The notes: a model not told the origin generated them from the letters alone. DNA of 64,000 bases from Lates calcarifer (GCF_001640805.2 NC_066849.1:20980226-21044225); one strand, 5' to 3'. Counted from the stretch's first letter, positions 40,801 to 62,145 are shown. Numbers and translations are program-made.

Positions 40801-42880
40801 ATGCAAGACAGAGGGAACCTTTCCACACCAATATTGTAGTCTCCCTGCATTAAAAGAAAGGGAAATACTGTGAGCAGGCAACAGCCATGTGATACAGATA
40901 TTACAGAGCAAACATTAGGGCACTGCAAAAGCATCTAATTTCCTGAAATTCCAGAAACGGTTTCAAGAAAAGAGGTAAATTTATACACAGATGCCAAGCC
41001 AGCTTTATATTCTCCCATTTGTCTCTAAAAGGCCTCCCAATATGTGCTGTTTCAGGCAACAGAACAGTAATCGCTTGCAGTTGAACACATGCACCACACA
41101 ATAAATCACTGAGTTTGATTGTGTACAATGCTTTCCTTCTTTTGTTTACTATTTTTAGTCCAGCACATATGGAGTGAAGATAATTGGGGCGTCGACAGAA
41201 TGGCTTTTTTGTTGTCAGGCTAAAAAAGGACAAAATCATACTGCACTGTTGCCTGCTTGCAGTATACAGTAGATTTTAACGTGGAGAATTTCTGGTACAG
41301 TATAAAGCTTCAACATTCATTCTTCTTTCATCTGAAATCCTGGTCTCTCTATCAAACATACACTTAAAGAGGACAATGGGTAATGTACTGTAAGTGTGGA
41401 GTCTCCTGGTGTATTTGTGTTCTCATTCACTGTGAGCCTCTGGATGCTATCCAGCCTCTATTCCACTCTGCTCGGTTCAACTGTGTGGTCAGAAATGTTC
41501 CAACTCATCTTGTCCCATAACTGAACAGTTTTTTATGGCCTCACACATCATCTTATACACTTCGGCCCGAGACCAAGAAAATTGAGAGTGTAAAGATGGC
41601 GATGACTCATGTGGAGCCTCTACATCTATTAATGCCAGGGTCCTCGGGATTGTCTGAGACTTTGTTAACCTCACACAACCTGTCAAAGCTTGTTCACATC
41701 TAGCGGATGAGCTAGAGGTGATACCTTGTTTTAACAAGACAGACTAGGTTAGGTTCCCTGCTTTTTAGCTTTACAGTGACATCATTCAAGTTCACAAATA
41801 GCACACGGAAAGTCCAAAAACCAGCAGATTGTGTAATTTCAAATTGAGTGATTTCAGATTTTTTGTGTAATATGCCCAGTGGGAAGACTGAGAATGATTT
41901 AGTTTGGTTTTATTCTGTCATCAAACAACCTACATAACACTAAACAAATCAACAAAAAACAAAGGAGACATGGGCATGCAGAAACACAAAACAAAACAAA
42001 ACAAACAGCATGTAAAACAAATTATTGTGCAGAAAATTGAACTTTTAATGGGAAGGCGGTAGTCTGTTAGCAACCATTCATTTAATGTTAACAAACTCTA
42101 CTACTTCCACTGACTAATACCAATGATTAGCTTGTTTGTTGTCTTACCAGGAGCTGGGCTAGCAAGAGTTAGCATGGTCCAGGATGTGTTAGCTTGGTAC
42201 AAGGGCTGGAGTTGGAACCGGGGAGGCTGCTAGGCTAGCTTCTGCCTAAAAAGGAGGAACATGCCTTCTGGTAAATCAAAGTTTGTCTTGTTTACAGGTC
42301 ATATCTTCTTAGCTGGCTGGGCTTGGGTAAATTCAGGAATCACCTTGGTTTTGTGCAGACACTTCGGCAACCTCACTCACTTTAGTGTGGTTGCCAGGGC
42401 AATGGCAACCTGATGGTCAGTAGGTAGCTCTATTTATTGAACTGCGTAAAGAAAGATTTTGGACTGAGGTGGAAAAATATCAGTAAAAAATCTCCACTTT
42501 CACTCCTACTCACAAACCTAATAATGAAAACAATTTATCAAACTTATTTTGACTGCTACTTTTGAATTTAAGGGACTTCAAAGGTCTCCTAAGTTGGGTA
42601 AGAGTAGACTTTAATGGTTACAATACAGAAACTAGAGACAGCACACCTCTGCCATATAATAATAATAGAAATGACAATAATACATTAGCTGAGATATAAT
42701 TAAGAATAGAGTAGTTTTAGTCTATCATTTGATTTTGAACATTGGTTAAACAAATATCAATTTATATCAATTTAATTTGCAATCACTGTCTAAGCATAAC
42801 TAAGCTAAATATATATTTATACATTACAGTCGGCCTACAACAGATTCAAAGAGATTCTTTCTTTGAGCAAACGTGATCAA

Positions 42881-42915
42881 TCAATTCTCAGGTGATCACA
42901 TCATCTGAGAATTGA
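42881..42915. repeat. Inverted repeat, 16-bp arms, 3-nt loop
   Basis: Arms at 42881-42896 and 42900-42915 are reverse complements except for one G/T pair; the loop is CAC. Confidence 0.85.
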
Positions 42916-44216
42916 ACTTAAAAGTTACTTTAACACTTGCTGTAAATAGGAGGAAGTGACTGTGAGCCTGTCACCCCAGGTTCACTAGCAATTTATTGAT
43001 GGCTACCTGAAACAAAAGATCCACTTGACATGACTCTCAGGTAGGTCCTGCTTGAAGAGTCTTGAAGACAGCTCCTATGTCAGTTCATTATGACCTTCAT
43101 TATTTCAGTAGATATATTGTACATATACCTAAATAAATTTGTGGTTAATCAGATTTCCACACAGGAAACTTGAAGTCATTTAATACTCTGAGGGAGGAAT
43201 GGGGGTGCTCAGCATGAGAACGAAGTTGCTTACCTGCTAACATAGTGCACTATCCTCATGGCTTAGCCCTGGCGATGAAACAGTATCAAATATGATGGCC
43301 ATTTAAGTTTCTGAGTGATGACATTAAAAGGGAACTTAATTTATAACTGTGGAGGAGAGTGGGATAAAATTATTTAATGTAGTCAGGTGTTATGGAAGCT
43401 TCACTTTTCATTTCTTCGAACACTGTATGACTTGACGCAGAAAATTGTGCCTAAGCAAAAGGGAAAAGCTCACAGAGAGAACCAGAGGATTGAAACCCAC
43501 TTGCATGGTGCAGAGTCACAGCCTGTGCTTTTCCTAAGTCCTTTTTTTGAGCACTTAGAGAATGATGTCTTTGTCTGCCACGTTGCCCTCATCTTGCGAG
43601 CGAGCAATGAACAGGCTGCTCTAAAAAACACACGGCGGCTCCATGCCAGCTCCAGAGAAAGCCATTTGGACATCTAATAGCTGTGGACCAGGCCAGCTTA
43701 ATGTAAGCCTTATTGTGATTACCTGATGTAATGACAGCCAATCCAAATACAGCCTGTGAGCCATTACGAGCCGAACAAGAGGAACACATTATGCATTGCA
43801 CTATGTTAACCTGACAGGGTCTGAACAATGCAGCATGAAAAAGTTTCCACCCTGTTAAGTGTGACCCCTAAGGGAATAGAGAGGAACTGTTTAGGGCAGT
43901 TATACATCCCAAATACTGCCGACTGTACCTTTGAAGGCCGGCAGCAGGCCTTAAAAGCCCTATCCACAATCTTAACATAAACACAGACAAAAGGTTTGGA
44001 AACATTTATTCAGATCTAGCTGTTAATGGTCGACGATGCCATTTGAAATGTGTGTCTCAAAGCTTGTGTCAGTAAATCACAGGAAATGTAAAATAGCAGT
44101 AATAGTCAGCTGCAACATAATGTCGTCATACGTCAAACTCATTAGATATCCACGAGAAAATACAACTTGATTGGCCAATTAGTTCCAGCTCAGGAACTTT
44201 AACTATTTACCATGTG

Positions 44217-44259
44217 TTTTTTTTTTTTTTTTTTTTTTTTTTTTGGGGGGGGGGGGGGG
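44217..44259. repeat. T28-G15 homopolymer junction
   Basis: Twenty-eight consecutive T are followed directly by fifteen consecutive G. The G run can form a quadruplex. Both lengths may vary with sequencing or assembly error. Confidence 0.9.
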
Positions 44260-45624
44260 TGTTACTGCAAACAGGTAGAAGCGATCGCACAGGTCAGAAT
44301 GAATGACATTGACGTACCTGACAGAAATTGGTGGAAAATGTGCCATCTGTGATTGAGGCCAATTTTCCCTTTAAGTTCAGGGAGAAAAAAGAAGCGTGCA
44401 CCTGATTTCCCACCCTCGCTCCTATTAACTAAATTGTAGCCAATTTAATTCCAGATATGAGAATTGTGTGAGGGAAAAATTGACACCGATCCAGTACCTG
44501 TAGAGTGTGAAATAGTCCAAGCTGCCTCTAACATTGCTCACTCATTCCCCTTGTGGAAAACTACATCTCAAAGCCTGTTTGTCTTCAAATGTAGCCTGTG
44601 GGATCCCCTGACCTCTTGACACTTTATAACGCTAATCGTTAATCAAGATTACATTGACTATCTCATTACATGAGACAACATGTGAGGGAGTGAGAGAAGT
44701 CATCAGTTTATGCCTCTCTGCTTCCCTGAGGAATGTCTTTGGAGAGGCTTTGACTTTTTCGAAGCACTTTATTCTCTTGGAGGCTTGTCCCACGACTTGG
44801 CTCACTCACTGCAGGACAGGATCTTTGCATTTATCTAGAATAATTTCCCCAACTGAAAAGAAGCTATTATTAATACCACCCCACACACTCTTGTTTCAGT
44901 CTCTCTTGTGAATGCTCAGTTTTCTAAACCCAGGTCTGCTAAAGCAATTACAGCCAGCCCCAACACTTAGTCAGGAACCAGCTGGTTTCTTGAAGGAAAG
45001 GTACAGTATCTATAAATACTTGAGAGTATTGTGCATTTGTGTGTTTATGACAGATGCCTGCATATTTATTAAATGTATTACAGCTACATTATGTAACTAT
45101 TTTACCATAAATAACAGCTTCAGAAGCATTTTGACAATGCATTGACTGTAAAAGGGAGAATGGTGCCTCTGTCATTCCCACTCGGTGCCCTGAACGCCTC
45201 TCAGTGGCTGAATCCAGATCAGGACCAGCAAGTTCAACAGTAATGCTGAACTGTACTCATGTACTCATTTAAAAGGACTTAAAAGTGTTCATCTCTGATA
45301 TCCAGTGAAGAAACTCAATAACTCAATATCAAGAATTATAAATGGAGTTTGACGTGTTTCCAGAAGCCAGGGATCATACACTGGGAATATACACCATTCA
45401 GCTGTGTTTCACTTCAGTGAGTGGGACTAGGCAGTGAGAGCTGCAGTCAAGCAATTGATAGGATTTGTCTTCAGTACATAAATAAAGCTTAACTGCTCGG
45501 ACTTGGACTAGCAAAGGGCACTCTTACTTAGCAAAGTTATATTTTGTTGCTTTAAATACTGTGCAACAGGACAAAAACAGATTTAAAACATGACCATGGT
45601 TCTTCTTTTGTGTAAGCTTTTTTT

Positions 45625-45630
45625 TTTATT
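45625..45630 (-). terminator. pgm1: Candidate PGM1 poly(A) signal AATAAA
   Basis: First AATAAA on the minus strand after the PGM1 stop codon, about 620 nt downstream. It implies a 3' UTR of roughly 640 nt if used. Confidence 0.45.
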
Positions 45631-46248
45631 GATGGTGGATGTGTTAGTTCTCAAGGCTTTAGCTGTGGTTCATGGTTCACGTTAAGAGGCTGTTTTGGTG
45701 GTTCTGGAGAACAGAGGGAGAGGGAAGGCACCAGGTCAGTAAGGGGAAAAGTGGTGGGAGAGGAGTGAGGTTGCCCCAAATTGCTGATTTATGGTCAGTT
45801 TGGCAACTTTGAACAGAAATTACATGAGGCACACTCAATTTAAGTGTTTCAGCTGTCTTTAGAGATTTTAAATTTTGCTTTCCTTAAATCTCATTAACAT
45901 GTGACAAACGTTTACTTGTTACTAATGCCAAATGTTTTTTTCAGACATAAAAGTATCAATATACATGATCTGACCCCTAAGGCAGATTTTCTCCAGTGTT
46001 TTAAGCACTAGGTCTAGTCTAACACTAGAAGATGGCATTGGTTAACTTTCACTCTAAGGTAAATGGAGACCTCCTCATGTATTTTCTGGTATTCAACCTG
46101 GATGTCAAGTTTCAGTTTTTCATCCAGCTCTGTTTTTTAAGAGGGCCAGGGAACCGAAGCCAAGACAGCATTCAAGGGGCAGCTTCACCCCCGAGAGAGC
46201 GGAGGTATCCTGTTGCTGAGGGTGAGTGGAGGCAGTGTGGCAGAGGAA

Positions 46249-54010
<7,762 letters not shown>

Positions 54011-55453
54011 GGCAAGTAGGGACCATGTAGGATTTCCTCACACCCATCAACAACATGGGTGTTGGATAGATCATTATAAATTCTCATAACTTTTACTCTC
54101 TTCTTTGAAATGATATAAACAACCAAAAATGGATAAATAAATCACAATATGGCTCACTGGTGACCAAGTGCTCCTCAGGGTCATAACCTAGATTTTAGAG
54201 AGGGTTTCAAATCCCCTCAACAGCCCACCACAACCTTCACATGAATTTAAAAAGTACAAAGTGAACATGTAACAAAGGCATTAAACACACTTTATTGTGA
54301 TGTAAATAGTAGGGGGGAACTCTGACTTTTCTTAAAGCATGTATATCTTACGTGACATTTCATAATATAGGAGAATATAAAAATCATTTATAGGGACGCC
54401 CATGTTGGCCCAAGTCTGTCATTCAGTGTTATTAAACCCAAAGGTAAAGGACAGTATGTTATGTTGTAAGCTTCACAAGACTGGCTCTGTAATCATTTAA
54501 TTGTTTTGAGATGTACGATGTGCTGCACACTGACAAAAGATGGGAATCTTTCCCACCTCTGCCACCCATCCCATTGTATGAGAAGCAATGACCACCTTCA
54601 TCTTAATCTTTTTATCATTATTTTTTGGATTTACAATAAGAAAAAGATATAGAATTCAAGGGAGAAATGCTGACCTTACTTTATGCATTTATAGTTTTGC
54701 AGGCCTGAAGCTGTGAAATTCAATGCACTGAATCTGACAGTACTGCATAAGCTCTCAAAAGTAACTGCAAAGTGTTTGTTTTAAACTGTTGAACGTAAAG
54801 TCCTCTCATTTTGCTTAACTCCAAATTCATACAGAGAAATAAAAATACATAGGATAGGAAAGTTTCCTTAGTGATAGCTCTGGCTCTGATGGTGCAAAAT
54901 AACATCCCCCAAATGGACACAGCTTCAAGCTTTGTGAAGCCTGACTTTTAATTCATGCCTCAGCAGAACTTTGTACCTTAAAGGTCAAGTAACATGCACA
55001 GAGGGGTCATTGACTGCAAGGTCTGTGGCTCAAACCTTTATGTCACATACAAAAATCAGGACATTAGATGAATTTAATAATTTTATCCCCAATAAATCAA
55101 TGCAATTCACTCAGTATCAATTACTCTGACAGCTACTGAGAGAGAAAGTTATTGCAGTGTGACTATTTGATTGAAAGGGTACGTTTCACAGGGAGAATGT
55201 TATGAAATAGTCAACTTCAGGCCACTGCTGTTTGCCTGTTGCGCCACAGTGTGTTTGATCATCATAAGCAGAACAAAGTTTAACGTCAGACCTGCCATCA
55301 CAACAATGGGACATGAGTATGAGGCTGTTGTTCAACCAGTATGTATATGTATATCATTTTACCTCTCAGTAGCTTTTAAGGGAAGGAAAATACCTAATAC
55401 ATGCCAAGAGCAGAGTAAACTCACACTCTGTTCTACTAATTCAGTTATAGTAG

Positions 55454-55487
55454 GTTTAACTAATCTCATCTATAACATTAGTTAAAC
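55454..55487. repeat. Perfect 11-bp inverted repeat
   Basis: GTTTAACTAAT and its exact reverse complement flank a 12-nt spacer. Confidence 0.8.
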
Positions 55488-56444
55488 TTACATCTTATTT
55501 GCAAGTGAAGGACTTGTTTTTTTTTCTTTTCTTAAAACAAGCATATGTATTTTAAATTACAAAGCAGAACAACAGTCCCCACAAAGCAGATGTTCAACTT
55601 GGCTCACAACTCCTGAGCCCCAGCTACCCTGAGCAGTCGAGTGTTACTAAACCTCTGTCTTGGGAAAGGAAGAGCAGACAGGGGCTTGGGACATTAAATA
55701 CATCTCACATGCCATGTGACATTTAGTTAGCTGGCTCTACTGTTTCAGTAGAGAAAGTCAAAGGGCAAATAATGACCAGAGGGATATAAATAGGAGGTCA
55801 AGACTGTTTTCAGCTCAAAAGGCCAAGGGCAAATAAAGTTTAGACCTGAGCGCAATGCAGGAATGCATTTCAGTGCCAACGCCAAATCCTCACAGCCCCA
55901 TACTTTATTAAGAGTATGGACAGTGGTGACTAACAGCAACAGAGTAAATACAGATTTCATGCATGGCTGAAACACACTTTAAGTAGGAGAACTAAAGTAC
56001 AACCATTCATTTAATAAATGAATAGAATACACAGTGATCAATGCTATGGTGTTAGGAGCAGCTTTGGGCTCTTCCTCAAATGTCCAGGACAGCACTAAAA
56101 TATTATCTGCTGCATAAATTCACCTCTTTTTTTAATGTTATCAGAAAATTTTGCTGCATTTTCAAGAGAGCTGAAAGAAATCCAGATTCAAAATTTCCCA
56201 TGATCCAGTGGATGCAAACCTGCTGTTGTGACTCAAGCTGTAAATTAAACAGTGAGAACATGCCTGATTACAAGGGCTTAAGGTCATAGTAACACTGCAT
56301 TTTGGAGAGCATCCACTATTATTTTACGCATTTCCTGTAAAGACAAGACACTGATGTAGAAGATAATGGAGTAATGCCTTTCAAAAGTGCAAAACAAAGA
56401 GATATCAGTCAAAGAAACCTGTGACAGGAATATTGGTTGGATTT

Positions 56445-56450
56445 TTTATT
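56445..56450 (-). terminator. efcab7: Candidate EFCAB7 poly(A) signal, distal
   Basis: AATAAA on the minus strand about 850 nt after the EFCAB7 stop. Confidence 0.25.
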
Positions 56451-56864
56451 TACATCTAGTTTTGTTTACATAAAAGTGATAAAACAATGAAATGTCTTTC
56501 AAAGTAAAATATAGGAAAACACAAGAAAAAAAGTTAGCACATTTGTTTTGGCCTTTATGATTACATGACAACTGTGACATGAAAAAGTTGATAAAAAAAA
56601 TTAAATTCATAATGTTTCATTTAATTGTGATTTTAGGTTGTTGTTAAAGAATTGTTAAAGAGCCTTTAACAAAGTTGTGATGTCAAAACAAATCTAAAAC
56701 TGCCTGGAAAATCTCTGACATGGCCAATTTAAATTTAAAATATAATCATGATAAATAATCAGAGCAGTACATAATAAAGTAACAACACAGCACCAGACAC
56801 ATGAGAAGACTTAAGAGAAGTTTTTTCTTGAAATTGATTAAGTTCATCATGACAATAAGTCTTT

Positions 56865-56903
56865 ATTTTAAATGATAAAGTATATGAATTTATCATTTAA
56901 AAT
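56865..56903. repeat. Perfect 15-bp inverted repeat downstream of EFCAB7
   Basis: ATTTTAAATGATAAA and its exact reverse complement flank a 9-nt loop. An AATAAA on the minus strand at 56862-56867 overlaps the outer edge of one arm. Confidence 0.9.
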
Positions 56904-56949
56904 TAAATAAAACCTTTAACCTTTGATCTCTACCTGTGTAGATAAAATG

Positions 56950-56955
56950 TTTATT
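56950..56955 (-). terminator. efcab7: Candidate EFCAB7 poly(A) signal, proximal
   Basis: First AATAAA on the minus strand after the EFCAB7 stop, about 340 nt downstream. Confidence 0.4.
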
Positions 56956-57197
56956 AATGCTAAGGGAGTTTTAACACAAAACTGTACATTAACCAAATGT
57001 GTCACACATACAAAGGCACAACAAAAGCAGTAATAACCATCAGCATCGGTATCTTATGAGTGCTGTGACCACCTCTGCCATCAATCTGAACACCTCAACT
57101 GCACAAAGCACAGAGGCTCAGCTCCTGGTGTTATGGTCTGACAGAGAAGGCTTTACAAAAAGCATAGCTATATTTTGAACACAGGGTTTCTAAAAGT

Positions 57198-57250
57198 TCT
57201 TTAGTAAAGATACAGGAGAGATCAGAAAGATCTTTAGTAAAGATACAGGA
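57198..57250. repeat. 20-bp exact direct repeat in EFCAB7 3' UTR
   Basis: The 20-mer starting TCTTTAGTAA occurs at 57198-57217 and 57231-57250, a 33-bp period. The second copy ends 47 nt from the stop codon. Confidence 0.85.
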
Positions 57251-57297
57251 AAAGGAAAAGTAAAGAGCTTTGAATCTTTCATAGGAGCACACCATTA

Positions 57298-57375
57298 TTA
57301 GAAGGGTAGTATGGTCTCCACACAGTTGTAGGTCCAGTCCTGTTTGTCATTGATGGGCAGCACATGTTGGCACAC
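57298..57375 (-). CDS. efcab7: EFCAB7 last coding exon
   Basis: Starts VCQHVLPINDKQDWTYN and ends TILPF then TAA. Acceptor TTCTAG, phase 0. Confidence 0.88.
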   Translation of the reverse strand: MCQHVLPINDKQDWTYNCVETILPF

Positions 57376-60300
57376 CTAGAAGACATGTTTGCATTAGCAT
57401 CTAAAACATAAAATCATAAAAGTATTTTTCTTATTCAGAATAAATAATGTTGGAAATTTGAATGTAGTAGAGTGGAAACCATTATGTTTCCAGGATGAGC
57501 ATCTAATGTCATAATCATATCCAAGACATTTCTCAGATTGTCAAAGATCACCAGGAAAAACTTCATACCATCTTAGTTCGGGCTGGCACCTCTACAGCAA
57601 ACACACTCATGCCTCTACTGCTGCTGCAGTTCCTGCTCTGCTCATTGTTTACGTGCACAGTCACTTTCTGGTTGGCCTGCAACACAAAGGGTATTGGTCA
57701 GCTTCCTTCTTGAAATTAATTAACATCAAGAAATCTGAGCGGTAAATAAATAAGAAAAAAGACATAAAACAATGGCCTCTTTTCTCTTTACTCATAAAAA
57801 CAAGGTAATCTGTGTTGTGCTAATCTCAGGAAAGCTACATCTTTATGTACCAGTTACCATTTGGATGTAGTAATTTGGATACATACTGTTCATAAGACAG
57901 CACTACATCCAAGACCAATTACTGTTGTTTAATTTTAAGGCAATGGGTAGATATGAAACAAAATAAAGAAACAGTCTCATGATAACCAGGTTAATTGTTT
58001 CCATTGCTCAGTAGTTCTTTTGTATCACCGGGTCATTCTTTTAGAGTAGCTCCTGTTGCTATGAGAATGGATAACACTGCTGCATATCAATTACAAATGG
58101 GGTGAATAGTCTGTTGCAACCACAGACTGTAGCAGTAGACTCTACTAAGACAGAGCGTCTAATTCAAGCCTATGAATAGTCATTATACAATAATCAAACA
58201 CTCTGATGCTCTGTGCTCTGATCAATACCACGTTCCGTGAATGATAATGTAGTGTTCATTAATTCTCTCATTCAAAGTTGGACTATTGTCCCCCTAGTGG
58301 CCATCAAGGTGCATGGCAACTGAATGATCACAGTGAACCAGAGACTTTGATTAATCTATTTACAATACTGCTTAACTGTGAACACCATCACATCAATGGT
58401 CATGTATGCCCTTGTTTCCCCTTTTGGATGTCTTAATTTCAGTGTAAAACTCTGCCTACAGAGTCAGATAATCACTCCTACACAAACTTTGTATCCTACC
58501 TTGTTGGCTATGAGGGAGGAGATCCTGTGCTCTCCTCTGTAGGTGTAGATGAAAACATTGTCTTGTCCCCTCAGCGCTTTGGCCCCTGTTCTGGATGTGA
58601 TGGATTTTTGGAGAGCCTGGTTCAGAAGCTTTGGTCCTGAGTCCATGCTGAGTGGCTGAATGGACAGCTGAGTGCCTTCACTGTGTATATCTATCTGGAA
58701 TGGACAGGCCTAGCGGAGTGGGAGGAAGAGGTGTTCATTCAATTAATGGAAACCAAGTGGGAGAGACAAGAATGTAGATTCAATACAATATGTAATGTAG
58801 TGTAGAGTAACTCATTGAGGTGTAGGAGTGAAACTTACCTCTACTAGCTCCAGCATGCGGTTGTAGCCCATGGCTTCCAGGGTGACCCACAGGTCTGCAG
58901 GGTCTCCATCTTTCTCTGTGGCCTCCATCAGGTTCAACTCCATGAAGCCCTGCCGTGTCAGCTGGTTCTTTCTCATATCAAAGTTTTCTGGCCCCCACAA
59001 AAAACAGTAATAAGAAATATGATTAATACTAATCATTGGTTGGCCCCTTGCGCTGTTTAAATGTGTATAACTGGCATTCCTACATATTAGTGCCATAATG
59101 AAAATTCTTACCTTTACAGACAGCCCAGGCATCCTTGTCACATTTCTCTCCGCTGGTCCTCAGCTCAAAGAAATTGTATTCCTCCAGACTGAGCAAACCA
59201 TTTCCATCCAGGTCTATAACCTCAAAGATGTCAGACAGCGCCTCCCTGTGGCACAAAGGAAGCAACACAGAGAAATTGCATGCAGGACTTAAATTTAGAC
59301 TGCTTCAATGAATTCCTCTGTTACTGTTACAGTAGCAACACAGTAAGCAAAGCAGTCAATAACTTTGCATCAAAGCCCAGATTACACTACAGTGTTTCTT
59401 TTTCATGCTAAAGCACTGTTATTTTTTTGATGTTGTCTATGTTGTAGGTATGTATTTTATATCTGCTCATTAGTGCCTTTAAAAAAAATCAGTACAATTT
59501 TAGTTTTCATTATTCAAAACTGGTGACAACAGGTGAAAGTGAAAAAAGATCGAATGTGTAAATCAAGAGCAGACACACACAAACCTGAGCTCTCTGGTGA
59601 GGTCTAGTTCTCCAGTGTCAGTCCTGTAGACAAGCTCCACAGGTTTATTAGAAAGGTTCTTTTTGCTCCTTTTCTTTAGTCTGCAGCCGCTGGTGAAGGG
59701 GAGCAGGTAGTAGGTCCCAGCATTCAGTTCTCCTTTCCAAACATACTTCTGTAGGAATATAAGAATGGTAAAGGAGGTTAAAAACACTCAGCATATCCTG
59801 TAATTTTCATCTGGCATTTAGGAGTAAATAAAACGCAAGCTCCTAAAATAAGTATCATTGGGAAGGATTAGAAATGGCAATGAATGCACATCTCTCAACA
59901 AACACAAACATACTTCTTTGTCTTTCGACTCAGTGAAATGCAGTAGAGTTGAGTCTTCTTTGGTTTCACCAGCAGACATAATAAAAAGAGCTGTATCCAC
60001 TGTCATCCATGATGAACACTTGTCTGAAAAGTAACACAGGACAACGGGTATATAAAGTAAATCAGATTTTGACCTAACAACTGCTGTTCAAGGGCTTTTT
60101 GTGGGTTACGATATAATTATTTTACTTCATTTGATTATCAAAATATAAATATGTGCAAGGAGCAAAAAAGGAGTGGTTGAGTTAAAGGAACAAACAAGTA
60201 CTTGTGTATTTTATACTTCCAACATTACAGCACAATTTGTTTAAGTGATTGTTTACGTGTACCACATACTTCTATTATTTTTCATAAAACTACCATATCC

Positions 60301-62145
60301 AAAACATATGATATAATATATTAACTGAGAAGCTTAGCAGAATTGATGCATGTGATCTCCTGTCACTAAGAGTATGCTGAGTCTTTGATAACAAATTTTC
60401 ACTTTGGCTATACCAGCACATAAACAGGCATAAACAGGAGGATTACCTTTCCTCCAATTTTTATAAACCAAACTACATCCTCTTCTTATTGTTTGTCATA
60501 AATTATCGTCCACTGAGCCGGAACACAATCTAGCACACTTCCTACAAAATCTGACCCGCTGCCACAAGATGTGAAATACAATGCAGAGGCCAATAAACAA
60601 AGTCGTTCTGTGTGGTCTTTTTGTTTATGATTCATAATCTGAAAATTACTGGGGCGATACTACATTTATGTTACAATGTCACAAAAAGCCTCTTTAAAAC
60701 TGTGCCACTACACTGTATCCCACTAAAACTGTGGTGTGGATATAAAACAGTCTAAGTACCAGGTCTGTGGCTGAGGCTGAGCGGTTGGATAGTCAGGTAG
60801 ACGTTGGTTGTCTGGGGGACGTGGAGCTGGTACTGCAGAGAGCTGATACTCCCATCATCCTCCAGGAAGAAACATCCTTTCACAGAACTGTGATGCCACT
60901 CCTGGAACAAAGGATAATATTTCTACTTAACTGACAGACCCACCACATTCATATAAACTTTCATTTATAAGTTACGACTAATAAAGCAGAAAAATAATGA
61001 TTCCTAAACTTTATTAGTCATAGACCCAGTTGTTTACAGTTTTAAGCTCTTTGAAATATCTAATTTGGTATTTCATGTTATGTGTATCCTAATATATTTG
61101 ATGATGTGTGGTCTCTGTTTAGATCCTGACACAATTCCAACAAACTGTTTTGCTGCGTGACAACAAAATGCATTTATTCATTCAACGGAAACCAAAACTA
61201 ATTTGCAGTTCCTATTAAAAGAGGGATTGATCTTGCGACAGGGGGAAGTATATTTTGGCATGAAAAAGTGAATTAAGCAGTCAATCATAACAGTAGAGGT
61301 TGCTCATTTGATTAACAGAAACTGGCGTTGTGATAATTACCACTCCAACCTTCAGGGGCCATATTCATTATTTCACAGTTTATGTCGGCTCAGCAGCGTG
61401 TAAACACTTGTTATTCTCCTGCTGATCCAGAGGAGGGCAGACGTGTTACACTGTGCTCCTGCTGCAGGCCGAAGTAAATCTCCCTCTAGTACCTGATATG
61501 GCAAATTGGAGTCCATTTAACTTTGATAAATACAGCCTTTTCAATCTTGGGCCAGCGGTCATTCAAAACTATCAAGAGGCTACTTTGGCAATATTTATGA
61601 ATCCTAATATTTCTCTCATTGTGAAATCCTGTTGTTCCTTTGTCTGGCAGCACAACCGAAATGAGATATTAATTTGAAATTGAACAGGAACATCAAAACA
61701 AGGAAGTTTTCCTTCCACTCATTGGAGACACATTAAATGAAAACACAGTTGGTGTGGACACACAGTAAGAGGACATTGAGGGCCAAGCAAGTCTGGAATA
61801 GGCTATAAATTCTTTTAGTGGACAAATAAATCACCAAGTTAAACAAAGAAAGTACCATAAAGACGGAGCATGTCACTCCTTTAGAGAAAAGCCATTTTCT
61901 CAAAGTATTTATCTTGGGCTGTGAGAGGCATAAAAGATCAAACCATAACACTTCAGTGGTTTGTCCAGACAATATTAAATGAGGGAAATTGCCATGGGCA
62001 CCCGTCTACTGCTTAAAGACATCAGAATTAATGCCCCCATAGAGAGAGGGTCAGCCTGCAGACTAATACAGACGCTGTCACCTGCTCTGGCCACAGGTCT
62101 GATTTACTGCAACGCAAAGGGTCGCAGGACACCAAACCAGCCACA

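Larger units (their letters stand above)
36992..46248. other. Intergenic region between ROR1 start and PGM1 stop
   Basis: No gene is supported. The first 400 bp next to ROR1 must hold its 5' UTR and promoter; that stretch is pyrimidine-rich on the plus strand and ends in a G13 run at 37378-37390. Further out are repeat remnants at 37575-37830, a CTCF-like motif at 39711-39726, a 16-bp hairpin at 42881-42915, CNE-like blocks at 43540-43860 and 44560-44720, the T28-G15 tract at 44217-44259, and the PGM1 3' UTR with a poly(A) signal near 45625. Confidence 0.7.
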
